Assembly: GCA_017545185.1 (NCBI GenBank)
Contig: JAFWQJ010000079.1
Span: 1 to 64,000, forward strand
Direction: 5' to 3'
Source of the DNA: Oscillospiraceae bacterium
GTDB lineage: Bacteria > Bacillota > Clostridia > Oscillospirales > Ruminococcaceae
Length of the DNA: 64,000 bases
In this document: in pieces, positions 49,055-58,075 of the stretch
How the letters are laid out: each line of letters starts with the position of its first letter
How positions within the stretch are numbered: position 1 is the stretch's first letter
Position numbers and translations under genes: made by a program
The notes under the pieces: model-generated
The model's input: only the letters and a program-made list of their open reading frames with translations
What the model was told of the DNA's origin: nothing
Databases searched by the model: none

Positions 49055-51814
49055 TCAGTTCAGGCAGATCATCGAGAAATCGGAAATGCGGTAGGTACCG
49101 GTGCCCTTGTCCAGACCGATCAGGAATTTGACATTGTCATCCGTCTCGGTCATCGTGACCGTATCGGTAATGGTCTGGGCATTCGGCGTGAAGGTGTGAT
49201 CCTGATAGTAGTAGCTCTTGTAATCGCCTGTCCCCTGCTGGAACATCGCGTAGGAATTGATATTCTGGCTGGTGCTGATCTTGTAGGTCATGCGGTAGGT
49301 CTTGCCGGCCTGCAGCGAGACCGTACTGCTGCTGACCTGCGCATACTGACCCGTGCGCGTGACATTGACAGTCACGCTGCCGTCGTCGTTGTATTCGATC
49401 GAGCCGGCGCCGTCATTCATCCAGATGCTCCAGCCGAACTGGTCGATCATGTTCGGGTCATCCTGCCAGTTGTCCTGAATGCCGTACAGCAGATTCAGAT
49501 GATGCATCGCATATTTCCCGCGCTTATTGTAGAAGTTCCGGATGATGCGGACATTGCTGTCAAACAGCGCGCCGATGCTGAATCTGCGGTAGGTGTCATT
49601 CGCTGCGTCCTTCGTTGCTGCGGCATAAGCGTCAATCTTTTCGCTGACCTTTGCGGCATCGAAGTTCTCCTGCATGACCGTCTGATACCGTGTGAAAAAC
49701 TGCTCCTTGAACGATGCGTTGTTCATCAGCTTAAAGAACAGCGACGCGATGCTGGTCTGCTTGCCGGAACGGTCCATGTGCTTGAAATAATCCTTATTGA
49801 GCGGGCACTGGCCGTCATAGCCGGAGGAATACTCCGTATCAAAGAGCAGGAACCGCCATTTGCCGTCCGCATAGGGATTGGAAGCGTCCGGTTCATCTGC
49901 GCGCCAGATCAGCCAGTTGTTGTTGTTCAGCATACAGTCCCAGTTGACGATGTAGCTTTCAAACGCCACAAAGTCCATAAAGCCCGGTACGTCGATCGTA
50001 TCGCAGACGCGCTTGTAATTCTCTGCATTGGCCATATCCGCCGACATCGCCCAGTTCCAGAACTGCTTGTAATCCTGATACACGGCATCAACGCCATCAA
50101 ATTCCTTGCCGTTCTTCAGCATACTCACATTGTCCGCATCGACATGATAATGCGACTCGACATAATTCTCGTCGAGCTTTTCCTGCATCGAATAGGCACC
50201 CCAGAACTCGCCGTCCAGAAAGACGATGTAGTCCTGCTTGGCCTGCTTTCCGAGTGCAAGTCCCTCTGCAAGCGACTGGTTCAGGTCATCGCGGAAGCGG
50301 CAGTTGTCGTAGCCGTTGCCGCCGTTGCGGATCGTGACCTTTTTGTACTCCTTGATCTTGGCGCCCTCGGTATCGCGCGCGCCGCCCTCGAAGAAATCAT
50401 GCTGCATTTTGTTGGAGCCGTACTCCTTCCGTGCATAGAACGTCATGCTTTTCTGCGGGAAGGCGGTCGTCCAGTTGCCGGAAATGCGCACGCCGACATC
50501 CTCGGTATATTTCAGCTTTCCCTGCTCGAACACCTGAATATTGCAGGGACGCTCCCATTCCTTGCCCTCCATGTTGTAATTCGTGGGATTGTCGCAGCTG
50601 CCGAGGTCAAGCTTCGGATCGAAATTCCCGCTGTTCTTCCAGCGGTCATACTGGTTTCCGATCATGTAAATGCCGGTTTCCCTGTCAAAGAAATTGCTGC
50701 TGTCCGTAGAGATCGACAGCACCTTCATGTCCTTGTAATAGGACGCGGTCTTGCCGACAAAATAGCTGTTTGTCGCAACGGCGCTGAACTGCCCGCTGCT
50801 GTCCCTGCAGACCGCCCGGACGATCATGCCCTTATCGACATTGTAATCGGGCGGGGTATATCCGCGCAGGGAGATCTCGCGGACGGAAGCCAGCTTGTTC
50901 GGGTCACTTGTATTGTTGCGGATGCTGATGCCGCTCTGATACTGCTTCGCCGAGGAAGAAGTCCGCGGGTCGGAGCCGTCCAGCGTATACAGCACCGTGC
51001 AGCCGTCTGCGCCCGAAAGCGTCAGATCAAACGCTGAATCGTAGAATCCGCCCTCAGAGGAAAACACCGGCTTCTCCACGCGGTAGACCGGTTCTGCCGT
51101 ATCATTGGATTTCCCCGGCGTCGCGTTCAGCAGCGCAAAGCTGCCGTCCGCCGTTCTGCCGTAGGTCACATCCGGATCAAGCTCCGGCAGTGCGACGCGG
51201 TCAAGCTCCGTGCCGTCCGCTGCGGTCAGGTAGATCGTTTCCCCTGCTGCGCTGATCTTGAACGCGGCATGCAGCTCACCGGTTGTCACATCGGTATCGT
51301 CACAGAAAATGATGAGATAATCCCCTGCCCCGAGCTTCGTCCCCTGCGGGAACGTGAACTTGTAGCGGTTTTTGTCACCGTCGGAAACGCCGACGCCGCT
51401 CAGATCACAGGCAGCGGTTCCGGCATTGTAAAGCTCGATCCAGTCCGGCGAGCTGCCGTCAGCAGCCTTCAGCGATTTCTTATTCGTGGAGCAGACCTCG
51501 CTGATGACCAGCCCCGATGCGACTGCCGGTGCGGCTTCGCCGGAAAGCAGCTGCCGTTTCAGCACTGTCAGGTCTTTTGCATTGACCGTGCCGTCATTGT
51601 TGACGTCGGCACCCATTGCGCTGCTCTGCTTCGTCAGAAGCCAGCCGGTCAGTGCAGCGGCATCGGCTGCATCGCGCGTGCCGTTCCCGTCAATGTCTCC
51701 GAGCACGGCTGCCTGTGCCGGGATCCGTGCATAATCCGTCATAGGCAGCACTCCGCCCGCCGCGGACAGTGCTGTCCCGGCCGCACAGAATCCGGCAATC
51801 AGTTTTCTCCTCAT
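49055..51814 (-). CDS. secreted CotH-kinase-like protein with N-terminal dockerin and lamin-tail domain
   Basis: 919 residues; start MRRKLIAGF at 51814 follows GAGGGGG. Signal peptide 1-35. A type I dockerin occurs at residues 38-92 (DIDGNGTRDAAD, DVNNDGTVNAKD), next to the N-terminus rather than at the end. A lamin-tail domain (about 100-215, LVISEVCSTNKKSLK), a chitobiase-type beta domain (225-330), then the CotH domain (about 345-745, VRISGNWTTAFPQKSM, GEFWGAYSMQEKLDENYV, RFLLFDTEYSSG) follow. A CenC-like carbohydrate-binding domain ends the chain. CotH proteins with dockerins are known in ruminococci and may phosphorylate or bind other cellulosome parts. Confidence 0.88.
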   Translation of the reverse strand: MRRKLIAGFCAAGTALSAAGGVLPMTDYARIPAQAAVLGDIDGNGTRDAADAAALTGWLLTKQSSAMGADVNNDGTVNAKDLTVLKRQLLSGEAAPAVASGLVISEVCSTNKKSLKAADGSSPDWIELYNAGTAACDLSGVGVSDGDKNRYKFTFPQGTKLGAGDYLIIFCDDTDVTTGELHAAFKISAAGETIYLTAADGTELDRVALPELDPDVTYGRTADGSFALLNATPGKSNDTAEPVYRVEKPVFSSEGGFYDSAFDLTLSGADGCTVLYTLDGSDPRTSSSAKQYQSGISIRNNTSDPNKLASVREISLRGYTPPDYNVDKGMIVRAVCRDSSGQFSAVATNSYFVGKTASYYKDMKVLSISTDSSNFFDRETGIYMIGNQYDRWKNSGNFDPKLDLGSCDNPTNYNMEGKEWERPCNIQVFEQGKLKYTEDVGVRISGNWTTAFPQKSMTFYARKEYGSNKMQHDFFEGGARDTEGAKIKEYKKVTIRNGGNGYDNCRFRDDLNQSLAEGLALGKQAKQDYIVFLDGEFWGAYSMQEKLDENYVESHYHVDADNVSMLKNGKEFDGVDAVYQDYKQFWNWAMSADMANAENYKRVCDTIDVPGFMDFVAFESYIVNWDCMLNNNNWLIWRADEPDASNPYADGKWRFLLFDTEYSSGYDGQCPLNKDYFKHMDRSGKQTSIASLFFKLMNNASFKEQFFTRYQTVMQENFDAAKVSEKIDAYAAATKDAANDTYRRFSIGALFDSNVRIIRNFYNKRGKYAMHHLNLLYGIQDNWQDDPNMIDQFGWSIWMNDGAGSIEYNDDGSVTVNVTRTGQYAQVSSSTVSLQAGKTYRMTYKISTSQNINSYAMFQQGTGDYKSYYYQDHTFTPNAQTITDTVTMTETDDNVKFLIGLDKGTGTYRISDFSMICLN

Positions 51815-51886
51815 TGTAATGAACCCCCTCTTAAAAACACCGCGTATACACCAAAACAGCGTACCGCTATCCATCCTGTAATTCTT

Positions 51887-51916
51887 ATTATAGCGTTTCT
51901 GATTCAGGCTGCGCAA
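51887..51916 (-). promoter_or_regulatory. promoter of the CotH dockerin gene
   Basis: Minus strand TTGCGC (51916-51911), 18-base spacer, TATAAT (51892-51887). Confidence 0.6.
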
Positions 51917-51969
51917 TGTTTTATCATCCGGATTATATGATATTTTGTGCAAACTTGTCCGCATACAAA

Positions 51970-52020
51970 TGAAAACGGACATCCGTCCGCGCGAAGGGGA
52001 TGCGCGAATGAATGTCCGAT
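51970..52020 (-). terminator. terminator of the xylanase gene (second hairpin)
   Basis: On the minus strand CGGACAT...CGCGC pairs with GCGCG...ATGTCCG, followed by TTTTC. Confidence 0.6.
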
Positions 52021-52034
52021 ATCATCAGAAATCA

Positions 52035-52080
52035 GAATATGCGGGATCTCTCTCCTTGCGGGAAAAGACCCCGCATATTC
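52035..52080 (-). terminator. first hairpin downstream of the xylanase gene
   Basis: GAATATGCGGG pairs with CCCGCATATTC around a 24-base loop, right after the stop at 52097. It may act as an RNA-stabilising or termination hairpin in tandem with the one at 51970. Confidence 0.55.
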
Positions 52081-52096
52081 CAAAATTAGGGGGAAC

Positions 52097-55000
52097 TTAA
52101 CTCATTTTCCAGCTGTCAACGGAAGTCGTATTGTTGAATACGAAATACAGATCAACCGTGCCGGAGCAATCCTTCACCGGAGAAGTGACCTCCTGCATGG
52201 AGCTGCCTGCCGGGATCTCAATGTAAGAGACAACGTCACCGGTTGCGCTCCCCTTGCAGACCTTGATGATGCTGCCGCTCTGCGAAGAAGCCTTGACCGT
52301 GATCGCAGACACGCTTGCGCATTCCACACCGGAAACGCGGAACCAGTCGCCCTTGTCCGCCTTGACGGTCGTATTGCCTCTGCCTTCGATCTCAATGCCG
52401 CCCTGATGCGACAGCGTCGCTGCGCGCACCTCCCCGGTCGGATCGAGCGTCTTGATCTGGGAAATGCCCTTCTTGGTGCCGGTCACCTGCTGCATGGAAC
52501 CGTCTGCATTGACGGTCAGCTTGTCAATATGCGTGCTTCTGTAGCCGCCCTTGATGCCCATGCTGTCCTGCAGATACTGCGCGTGATAGAACAGGTAATA
52601 CTGACCCTTGAACTGCATGATCGTGTGGTGATTGTTGCCGCCGGTGCCGAAGAAGGTACCGATGCCCTTGAACACCTCGCCCTTGTAGGTGAACGGGCCG
52701 AGCGGGCTGTCACTGACCATGTAGTCGATCGCACCGCTGGTCAGACCGTACTGGTTGCCGCTGGTGTTGAAGTTGGTGCAGTAGCTGTAATAATACTTGC
52801 CGTTGTACTTGTGGATGCCGCTGTCCTCGAACAGATACGGCGGGTCGATCGAAACCGGCGTGCCGACGATCGAGGTCATGTCATCGCCGAGCTGTACCGC
52901 TCTGGCAGTTTTCGGGTGCGCGTTCTGACCCTGCGGGACGCCGCCGCCGAAATAGAGATATGCTTTGCCGTCGTCATCGACAAGCACAGCCGGGTCAAAC
53001 AGCCATTCGACATTGCCGCAGTTCGGCGTCTGGCGGGAGATCAGTGCCTTGCCGATCGGATCGCTCCACGGACCGATCGGGCTGTCAGCGGTCATGACCG
53101 CGATGCCGTTGCCGCCGTTCGCGAAGTACAGGAAGAATTTTTCCTTGCCGTTGATTTTCTTGTGGCAGGCGGTCGGTGCCCATGAGTTGCCGCCCCATTT
53201 GCAGATGCCGTTGTTGCCCGCTGCATTAATCAGGCCGTGGTCTGTCCAGTTGACGAGGTCATCGGACGAGATGCAGCGCAGGCAGTTGATCGTGGAATAC
53301 TCAATATCCTTGATGCTGTTGCCGTTATAAAGCAGATGATCGTCTGTCATGTAAATGTAGACTCTGCCGTCATACTCCATGACGCCGGGGTCTGCGCCGA
53401 AATACTGTGAGATGAGCGGATTGTGCTCGTCGTCCTTTTTATAGGATCTTGCAAGATTCACGGAGCCGAACTTCCGCTCCATTTCAGAGAAATCGACCTC
53501 CGGGACAGGACGCTCCGCGACCGGGAACTCCTTGATCTTTCCGAGCACGAAATCGCGGATCAGCTTCACATCGTCCGCATCCGCAGTACCGCTCTGGTCG
53601 GCGTCTGCTGCACGCTTAGCCGTGGAATCGGTCAGCTTACCGGAACCGACCTGCTTTGCAAGCGACACATCCGCCGCATTGATCACACCGTCGCTGTTGA
53701 CGTCGCCGCGCGTGAATACGGTCTGCTTCGGACCGGTGACAGCCGTGCCTGCGACCGCGCCAATCGCTTCGTCGATCGTGAGATCGCCGGTACCGGTCTC
53801 GGTCTCAACATACAGGATCAGCGAGCTTGCACCGGCAGGGATCTTGAAATTCGGATTGGAAAGCAGCACGAAACCGCCTTCCGAAACGCCGTTCGCGATA
53901 TGCGCATACTGCGTATCGCCTGCGGAATCGGTATACTGCATGGAGAGCATCACATTCTGCGAGGATGCACTCTTGGCAACGACGCTGAAGCTGTATTCCT
54001 TGCCGGCCTCAAAGGTCGCGCTGTTCAGCGTTTTCTGTGCGCCGTTCCATGCCGATTCACGGCCGGTCACGGCCAGACCCTTGCTGCCTGCATAGGCATC
54101 GCTGCCGGTCGATGCGGAAGCGGAGCCTCTGCCTTCCCAGCTGCAGCTGCCGTTCTCAAACGTATCATGGAAATAATAACCGTTCTCGTCCGGCTGTTCC
54201 GGCTCGGCGACAACAGGCTGATTCGGATTCTCCGGAACCGCGACGCCGTCGCTTTCCAGCGAGATCACAAACGTGGAGACGCTGTTTCCGGGGAGCGATG
54301 CCCAGTAGCTGGACGTCTCATGCTCCATGTTCTGCGTCCGTGCGATGTTCTCGCTGCCGGTCGTGCGGTAGCGGTCAACATTCGTGATCGTTCTGCCGTC
54401 CACGGAGAACTGCTGCGAGACTTCGCTGCTGCCCTTGTTGACTGCCACAACCGTGATCTGCTTGTCGCTGTGCTTATAAGCAGAGACAAGGATATTATTG
54501 TTCGGCTGCTCGGTCGCGTCGATGCGGACGTCGCCCGGGCGCACCCACTTGGAATACTGTGCCATCATATAGCCGCGCTTGGAGATATTGCCGTTCTCCT
54601 TCATCGGGCCGTAGCTGCGGCGAATATACCACCAGACGTATGCGTTCATGTTGCCGACGACCAGACCGTTGTGGATATTCTCCGCGACCTGGATCGCCTG
54701 CGGCCATGTATCGGCATCGGAATTGGAATCCGGGACATAGACCTCGGTCATCCAGATATCCTTGCCGGAGTTTTCCAGCGCGGAAAAGTCCATCTGGTTG
54801 CGCTGCGTGCCGTAGAAATGCGTGCCGAACAGGTCGATATTGTTCTTCGCCTGCTGATTATTCAGGATCGCGTTGTAGATGTCCTTGCGGTACTGGAAGC
54901 TCTCCGGCGACATCAGCTTCGCATTTGTGCCGTTCGTAACCGCCTTGCCGTACTGCGCCGCAAAGGATGCGAGGTCATTCGCAGACCAGTATGTCCAGTC

Positions 55001-55540
55001 AGCCGCATAGTCCGGCTCGTTCTGGATCGAAACGGAATACAGGTTGACGCCCTGTCCCTCCATGTACTTGACATAGCTGTTCAGATGCTGTGCGTATTCC
55101 GCCCACTTGTCCTTTTTCAGCTGATACTTGCCGCCGGAATTGCCGCCGTTGACCGTGTTGCGGATCGCGGCAGGCGGGTTCCACGGCGTTGCAAAGACCG
55201 TCGCGCCGAGGCTCTGCGCGGCCTTAGCCGTCGGGACGGCACGCGACCATGAATTGCTGTCATCGCTGACATAGATGCGGAGAACCGTCAGTCCCATTTC
55301 GTCCGCGCCGTTTCCGAATGCCTTCTGCACCTGTGCAGAGGTCATATCGGAGCCCATCCACTCCGGCAGGTTCATGCCGCCGAAGCCGCGGATCATCTGA
55401 TAGGTCTTGTTCGTGTTGATCGTACATGCGCCGGCTGCATCGGCAACCGGGACCGGCATGAACGATGCCGTCTGCACCAGCATCGCGCCTGACAGCACGG
55501 ATGCGAGCAGATGCTTCAGGATCCTTTTTTTCCTCATCAT
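52097..55540 (-). CDS. cellulosomal bifunctional xylan-degrading enzyme: GH30-CBM-dockerin-GH43-CBM
   Basis: 1147 residues; start (MMRKKRIL) at 55540 follows GGGGGAAA. Signal peptide 1-37. GH30 catalytic domain about 38-430 with acid/base Glu175 (SIQNEPDY) and nucleophile Glu266 (WMTEVYVP), typical of subfamily 8 glucuronoxylanases. A CBM22-like module spans about 455-595, a type I dockerin 611-670 (DVNSDGVINAAD, DADQSGTADADD), GH43 about 705-1010 with Asp717 (GADPGV), Asp in FDPAV and Glu in FEDSG, and a CBM6-like module to the end. The dockerin lies between the two catalytic domains. It would cut xylan backbone and remove arabinose or xylose side groups on the cellulosome. Confidence 0.93.
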   Translation of the reverse strand: MMRKKRILKHLLASVLSGAMLVQTASFMPVPVADAAGACTINTNKTYQMIRGFGGMNLPEWMGSDMTSAQVQKAFGNGADEMGLTVLRIYVSDDSNSWSRAVPTAKAAQSLGATVFATPWNPPAAIRNTVNGGNSGGKYQLKKDKWAEYAQHLNSYVKYMEGQGVNLYSVSIQNEPDYAADWTYWSANDLASFAAQYGKAVTNGTNAKLMSPESFQYRKDIYNAILNNQQAKNNIDLFGTHFYGTQRNQMDFSALENSGKDIWMTEVYVPDSNSDADTWPQAIQVAENIHNGLVVGNMNAYVWWYIRRSYGPMKENGNISKRGYMMAQYSKWVRPGDVRIDATEQPNNNILVSAYKHSDKQITVVAVNKGSSEVSQQFSVDGRTITNVDRYRTTGSENIARTQNMEHETSSYWASLPGNSVSTFVISLESDGVAVPENPNQPVVAEPEQPDENGYYFHDTFENGSCSWEGRGSASASTGSDAYAGSKGLAVTGRESAWNGAQKTLNSATFEAGKEYSFSVVAKSASSQNVMLSMQYTDSAGDTQYAHIANGVSEGGFVLLSNPNFKIPAGASSLILYVETETGTGDLTIDEAIGAVAGTAVTGPKQTVFTRGDVNSDGVINAADVSLAKQVGSGKLTDSTAKRAADADQSGTADADDVKLIRDFVLGKIKEFPVAERPVPEVDFSEMERKFGSVNLARSYKKDDEHNPLISQYFGADPGVMEYDGRVYIYMTDDHLLYNGNSIKDIEYSTINCLRCISSDDLVNWTDHGLINAAGNNGICKWGGNSWAPTACHKKINGKEKFFLYFANGGNGIAVMTADSPIGPWSDPIGKALISRQTPNCGNVEWLFDPAVLVDDDGKAYLYFGGGVPQGQNAHPKTARAVQLGDDMTSIVGTPVSIDPPYLFEDSGIHKYNGKYYYSYCTNFNTSGNQYGLTSGAIDYMVSDSPLGPFTYKGEVFKGIGTFFGTGGNNHHTIMQFKGQYYLFYHAQYLQDSMGIKGGYRSTHIDKLTVNADGSMQQVTGTKKGISQIKTLDPTGEVRAATLSHQGGIEIEGRGNTTVKADKGDWFRVSGVECASVSAITVKASSQSGSIIKVCKGSATGDVVSYIEIPAGSSMQEVTSPVKDCSGTVDLYFVFNNTTSVDSWKMS

Positions 55541-55612
55541 GATTTTCCCCCTTGTATCGTATACATCGGAATTTGTATTGACAACCCGTTTCCCATTCGG
55601 ACTGCCAATTCT

Positions 55613-55641
55613 ATTGTACAATACAAGGGGGTGTTCGTCAA
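55613..55641 (-). promoter_or_regulatory. promoter of the GH30/GH43 gene with palindromic -10 region
   Basis: Minus strand TTGACG (55641-55636), 17-base spacer, TACAAT (55618-55613). The -10 lies in the perfect palindrome TATTGTACAATA (55612-55623), a possible operator. Confidence 0.75.
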
Positions 55642-55677
55642 CTCATAAAATCCGTAATAGGTGGACAATATCTGCAT

Positions 55678-57882
55678 TCATCTCAAATAATTCCGGATCA
55701 TCTGCCGGTATTGTTTCGGAGAGACGGCAGTTTCCGCCGTAAACTGCCGGATAAAGTATTTGCTGTCGGTATAGCCGCAGGCCTCTGCGATCTCCGCGAC
55801 GGTGCGGTCTCCGGAGATCAGCAGATGCTTCGCCATGCGCAGCCGCGCAAGGATATGATCCTGATGAAAGCTAACCCCGAAGCTGCGGCCGTATATGCGG
55901 TTAAAATGGTTGATGTTCATGTGCAGCGCCTGCGCTGCGTCAGACAGGCCGGTCTCGCAGAGCGGTTCCCGATGCAGGCGGTCGTGCAGCGCTTTCAGTT
56001 CATGATAATGCGGCTGATTCTCGCGCTCGTCCTGCGTATTCTGGATGCTGTCGAGCTGCTCCGTCATCCGCTCTAGGATTCGCGGCAGATCAGCCTCATC
56101 CGGTGCAAACTCATCGCTGCACATCAGACAGGTTTCCGGCAGAGAATACCGGATAAAATCCGCATTATACATCATTTCCGTATAAATAGAATCTGCAAGC
56201 AATTCCGCAGGAATCTCGCACCCGCAGAACAGCAGCAGAAACTCAAATTCCGATATGCGTCCGATGATGCCGCCGCTGCCGTGAAAACGTTTGACCGTCC
56301 CTGCTGCCACCATCAGGCTGCTGACAGTTTCCCGCGCCTGTACGGTCGAGCTGCGCGCATTCTGTCCGTACCGCAGGCGGAATGCAACTGCCGTAACGCG
56401 CTGCGGCTGCTGCGCATTCAGCATCAGCTGATAGGCATCCCGCAGGCCGTCTGCGCTGAACATGCCGGTCAGGCTGTCGTAGGACTGCGAAAGCGTCCGG
56501 CACTGCAGCAGGAACCGGACATCGCCCTTGAGCCGCAGAAATTCAAGGCCGTTCGCGACCGTTTTCAGCCAGTGCAGATAGATCTCATCATACGTGTCCG
56601 GCTTGTCGTACCACACCATGCAATAGCCGAGCAGACGCTCCTTGAAACAGATCGGATTGATATATCCGACAGCAGCTTTTTTGTACTGCCGGATCATCCC
56701 GGGCAGCGCCATCCGGTCAACCGTAAAGACGGTATGATCCGCCCACGGATTGATGTTCCGGCATACAAGCTTTCCGCTTTCGTCGTCCGCATGTCTGTAC
56801 CAATCCTCAAACAGGCATAGTACAACATCGACCGCATCGCGCACCAGATACAGAAATTCTCCCATGATCTCCGCAAACTGCTCAATGTTTCTGCATTCGG
56901 TCAGCCGGTACTCCATACCCGAGCCGAGATTCCACTCCGCGAACTTCTGCGTCAGCCGGGCAGCCGCAAGCTCCTCATGCTGCCGGATCAGAGCCGGGTC
57001 ACAGGGACAGCTGAATCCGCCGATCAGCGAACCGGTCGGGGGTTCAAACGGGCGCTGCGGTTCCTCGCTGAGCTGCCGCAGCAGAATATCCGCAGCAGCC
57101 GCACCGAGCCCGATCCGGTTCCGCCGGTAGGTCATCAGCAACGGCGTATGCAGATTGCGCTCCGGAATGAACTCATAGCCGATGACCGCTATATGTGAAG
57201 ATATATCTTCGCCGGCATCTGCAAAGGCATCCAGCAGGCCGAACGCCATATAATCATTGGAGCAGATCACGGCCTCCGGTTCCCGGCGCGCGCCGCGGAG
57301 ATATTCCTGTGCGAGCTTTTCTCCGGCATCATACCAGAAATTGCCCTCGATCACCAGATCACTTTCATACGGGATCCCGTGCTTTTTAAGAGATTTCCGG
57401 TATCCGCCGATGCGGACATGCGATATATCAAGCGAAAGCGGTCCTGTCAGCAGCGAGATCTGCCGGAAGCCGCACTGTTCGATCAGATAGTCCGTGATCG
57501 CTTCCAGATCATTTTCGTCGCTGGTATTGATCTGCGGAAAATGCGCTTCTTCAAATTCCGGAAGACTTGCGCCCACAAGGATCAACGGCACCTGCGCAAG
57601 CTTCAGAAGCTGCTCCCGGATCCGCCTCCGCAGAACGGGATTGACGAAGCATTCCGACAGAACGATCAGTGCGTCAAACCTATCCCCGGTAATCAGCTCA
57701 TAGATCCGGTTTTCGGCGGATGCTGCCTGATCCTCGTCAAACGGGTTATACAGATTCGAGAGCACCACGGTCTGCGCGCCCGCTTCCTGTGTGCGCCGGA
57801 TAATCCCTGACAGGATCCGCCGCTGCTCAATGCTGCTGACCTCCGCGCCGATGACGCCGATCAGACAGGTACCGTTTTTCAT
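55678..57882 (-). CDS. AraC-type regulator with LacI-like sensor domain (XylR-like)
   Basis: 734 residues. N-terminal ~300 residues form a periplasmic-binding-protein/LacI-like sugar sensor without a LacI helix-turn-helix (IGVIGAEVSSIEQRRILSGI, VICSNDYMAFGLLDAFADAG). A middle region of about 320 residues includes a GAF-like part and a degenerate GGDEF-like stretch (YDSLTGMFSADGLRDAY) lacking the GGDEF motif. The C-terminal ~100 residues are two AraC helix-turn-helix units (GLSDAAQALHMNINHFNRIYG; TVAEIAEACGYTDSKYFIRQF). It lies directly upstream of, and in the same direction as, the xylanase gene, so it is likely its activator, binding a sugar or oligosaccharide. Confidence 0.88.
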   Translation of the reverse strand: MKNGTCLIGVIGAEVSSIEQRRILSGIIRRTQEAGAQTVVLSNLYNPFDEDQAASAENRIYELITGDRFDALIVLSECFVNPVLRRRIREQLLKLAQVPLILVGASLPEFEEAHFPQINTSDENDLEAITDYLIEQCGFRQISLLTGPLSLDISHVRIGGYRKSLKKHGIPYESDLVIEGNFWYDAGEKLAQEYLRGARREPEAVICSNDYMAFGLLDAFADAGEDISSHIAVIGYEFIPERNLHTPLLMTYRRNRIGLGAAAADILLRQLSEEPQRPFEPPTGSLIGGFSCPCDPALIRQHEELAAARLTQKFAEWNLGSGMEYRLTECRNIEQFAEIMGEFLYLVRDAVDVVLCLFEDWYRHADDESGKLVCRNINPWADHTVFTVDRMALPGMIRQYKKAAVGYINPICFKERLLGYCMVWYDKPDTYDEIYLHWLKTVANGLEFLRLKGDVRFLLQCRTLSQSYDSLTGMFSADGLRDAYQLMLNAQQPQRVTAVAFRLRYGQNARSSTVQARETVSSLMVAAGTVKRFHGSGGIIGRISEFEFLLLFCGCEIPAELLADSIYTEMMYNADFIRYSLPETCLMCSDEFAPDEADLPRILERMTEQLDSIQNTQDERENQPHYHELKALHDRLHREPLCETGLSDAAQALHMNINHFNRIYGRSFGVSFHQDHILARLRMAKHLLISGDRTVAEIAEACGYTDSKYFIRQFTAETAVSPKQYRQMIRNYLR

Positions 57883-57920
57883 GCATACACCTCCCCTCTG
57901 ACAGTTTTCCTTCTGTCCTT

Positions 57921-57949
57921 ATTGTACTATACAAAACCGCAGCCTGCAA
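57921..57949 (-). promoter_or_regulatory. promoter of the AraC-type regulator
   Basis: Minus strand TTGCAG (57949-57944), 17-base spacer, TACAAT (57926-57921), in TATAGTACAATA, an 11/12 match to the palindrome at the GH30/GH43 promoter, as expected for autoregulation. Confidence 0.65.
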
Positions 57950-58013
57950 TGCATTATGATACCGAATGTATGCCGCATTGTCTGATTTCTGCATTTTTCA
58001 CCCGGAAAGTGCC

Positions 58014-58053
58014 AAAAATAAACAGTCTCCCCGTTACCCGCAGGGAGACTGTC
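58014..58053 (-). terminator. terminator of the hybrid-kinase operon
   Basis: On the minus strand ACAGTCTCCC pairs with GGGAGACTGT, followed by TTATTTTT. Confidence 0.85.
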
Positions 58054-58075
58054 ATGCTTATGCACAGCCGGTATC

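Noticed and set aside
49196-55252. 613- and 609-codon frames (49196-51037, 53423-55252) opposite the CotH and GH30/GH43 genes
   Set aside because: Antisense shadows caused by high-GC codon use; no motifs or ribosome sites.
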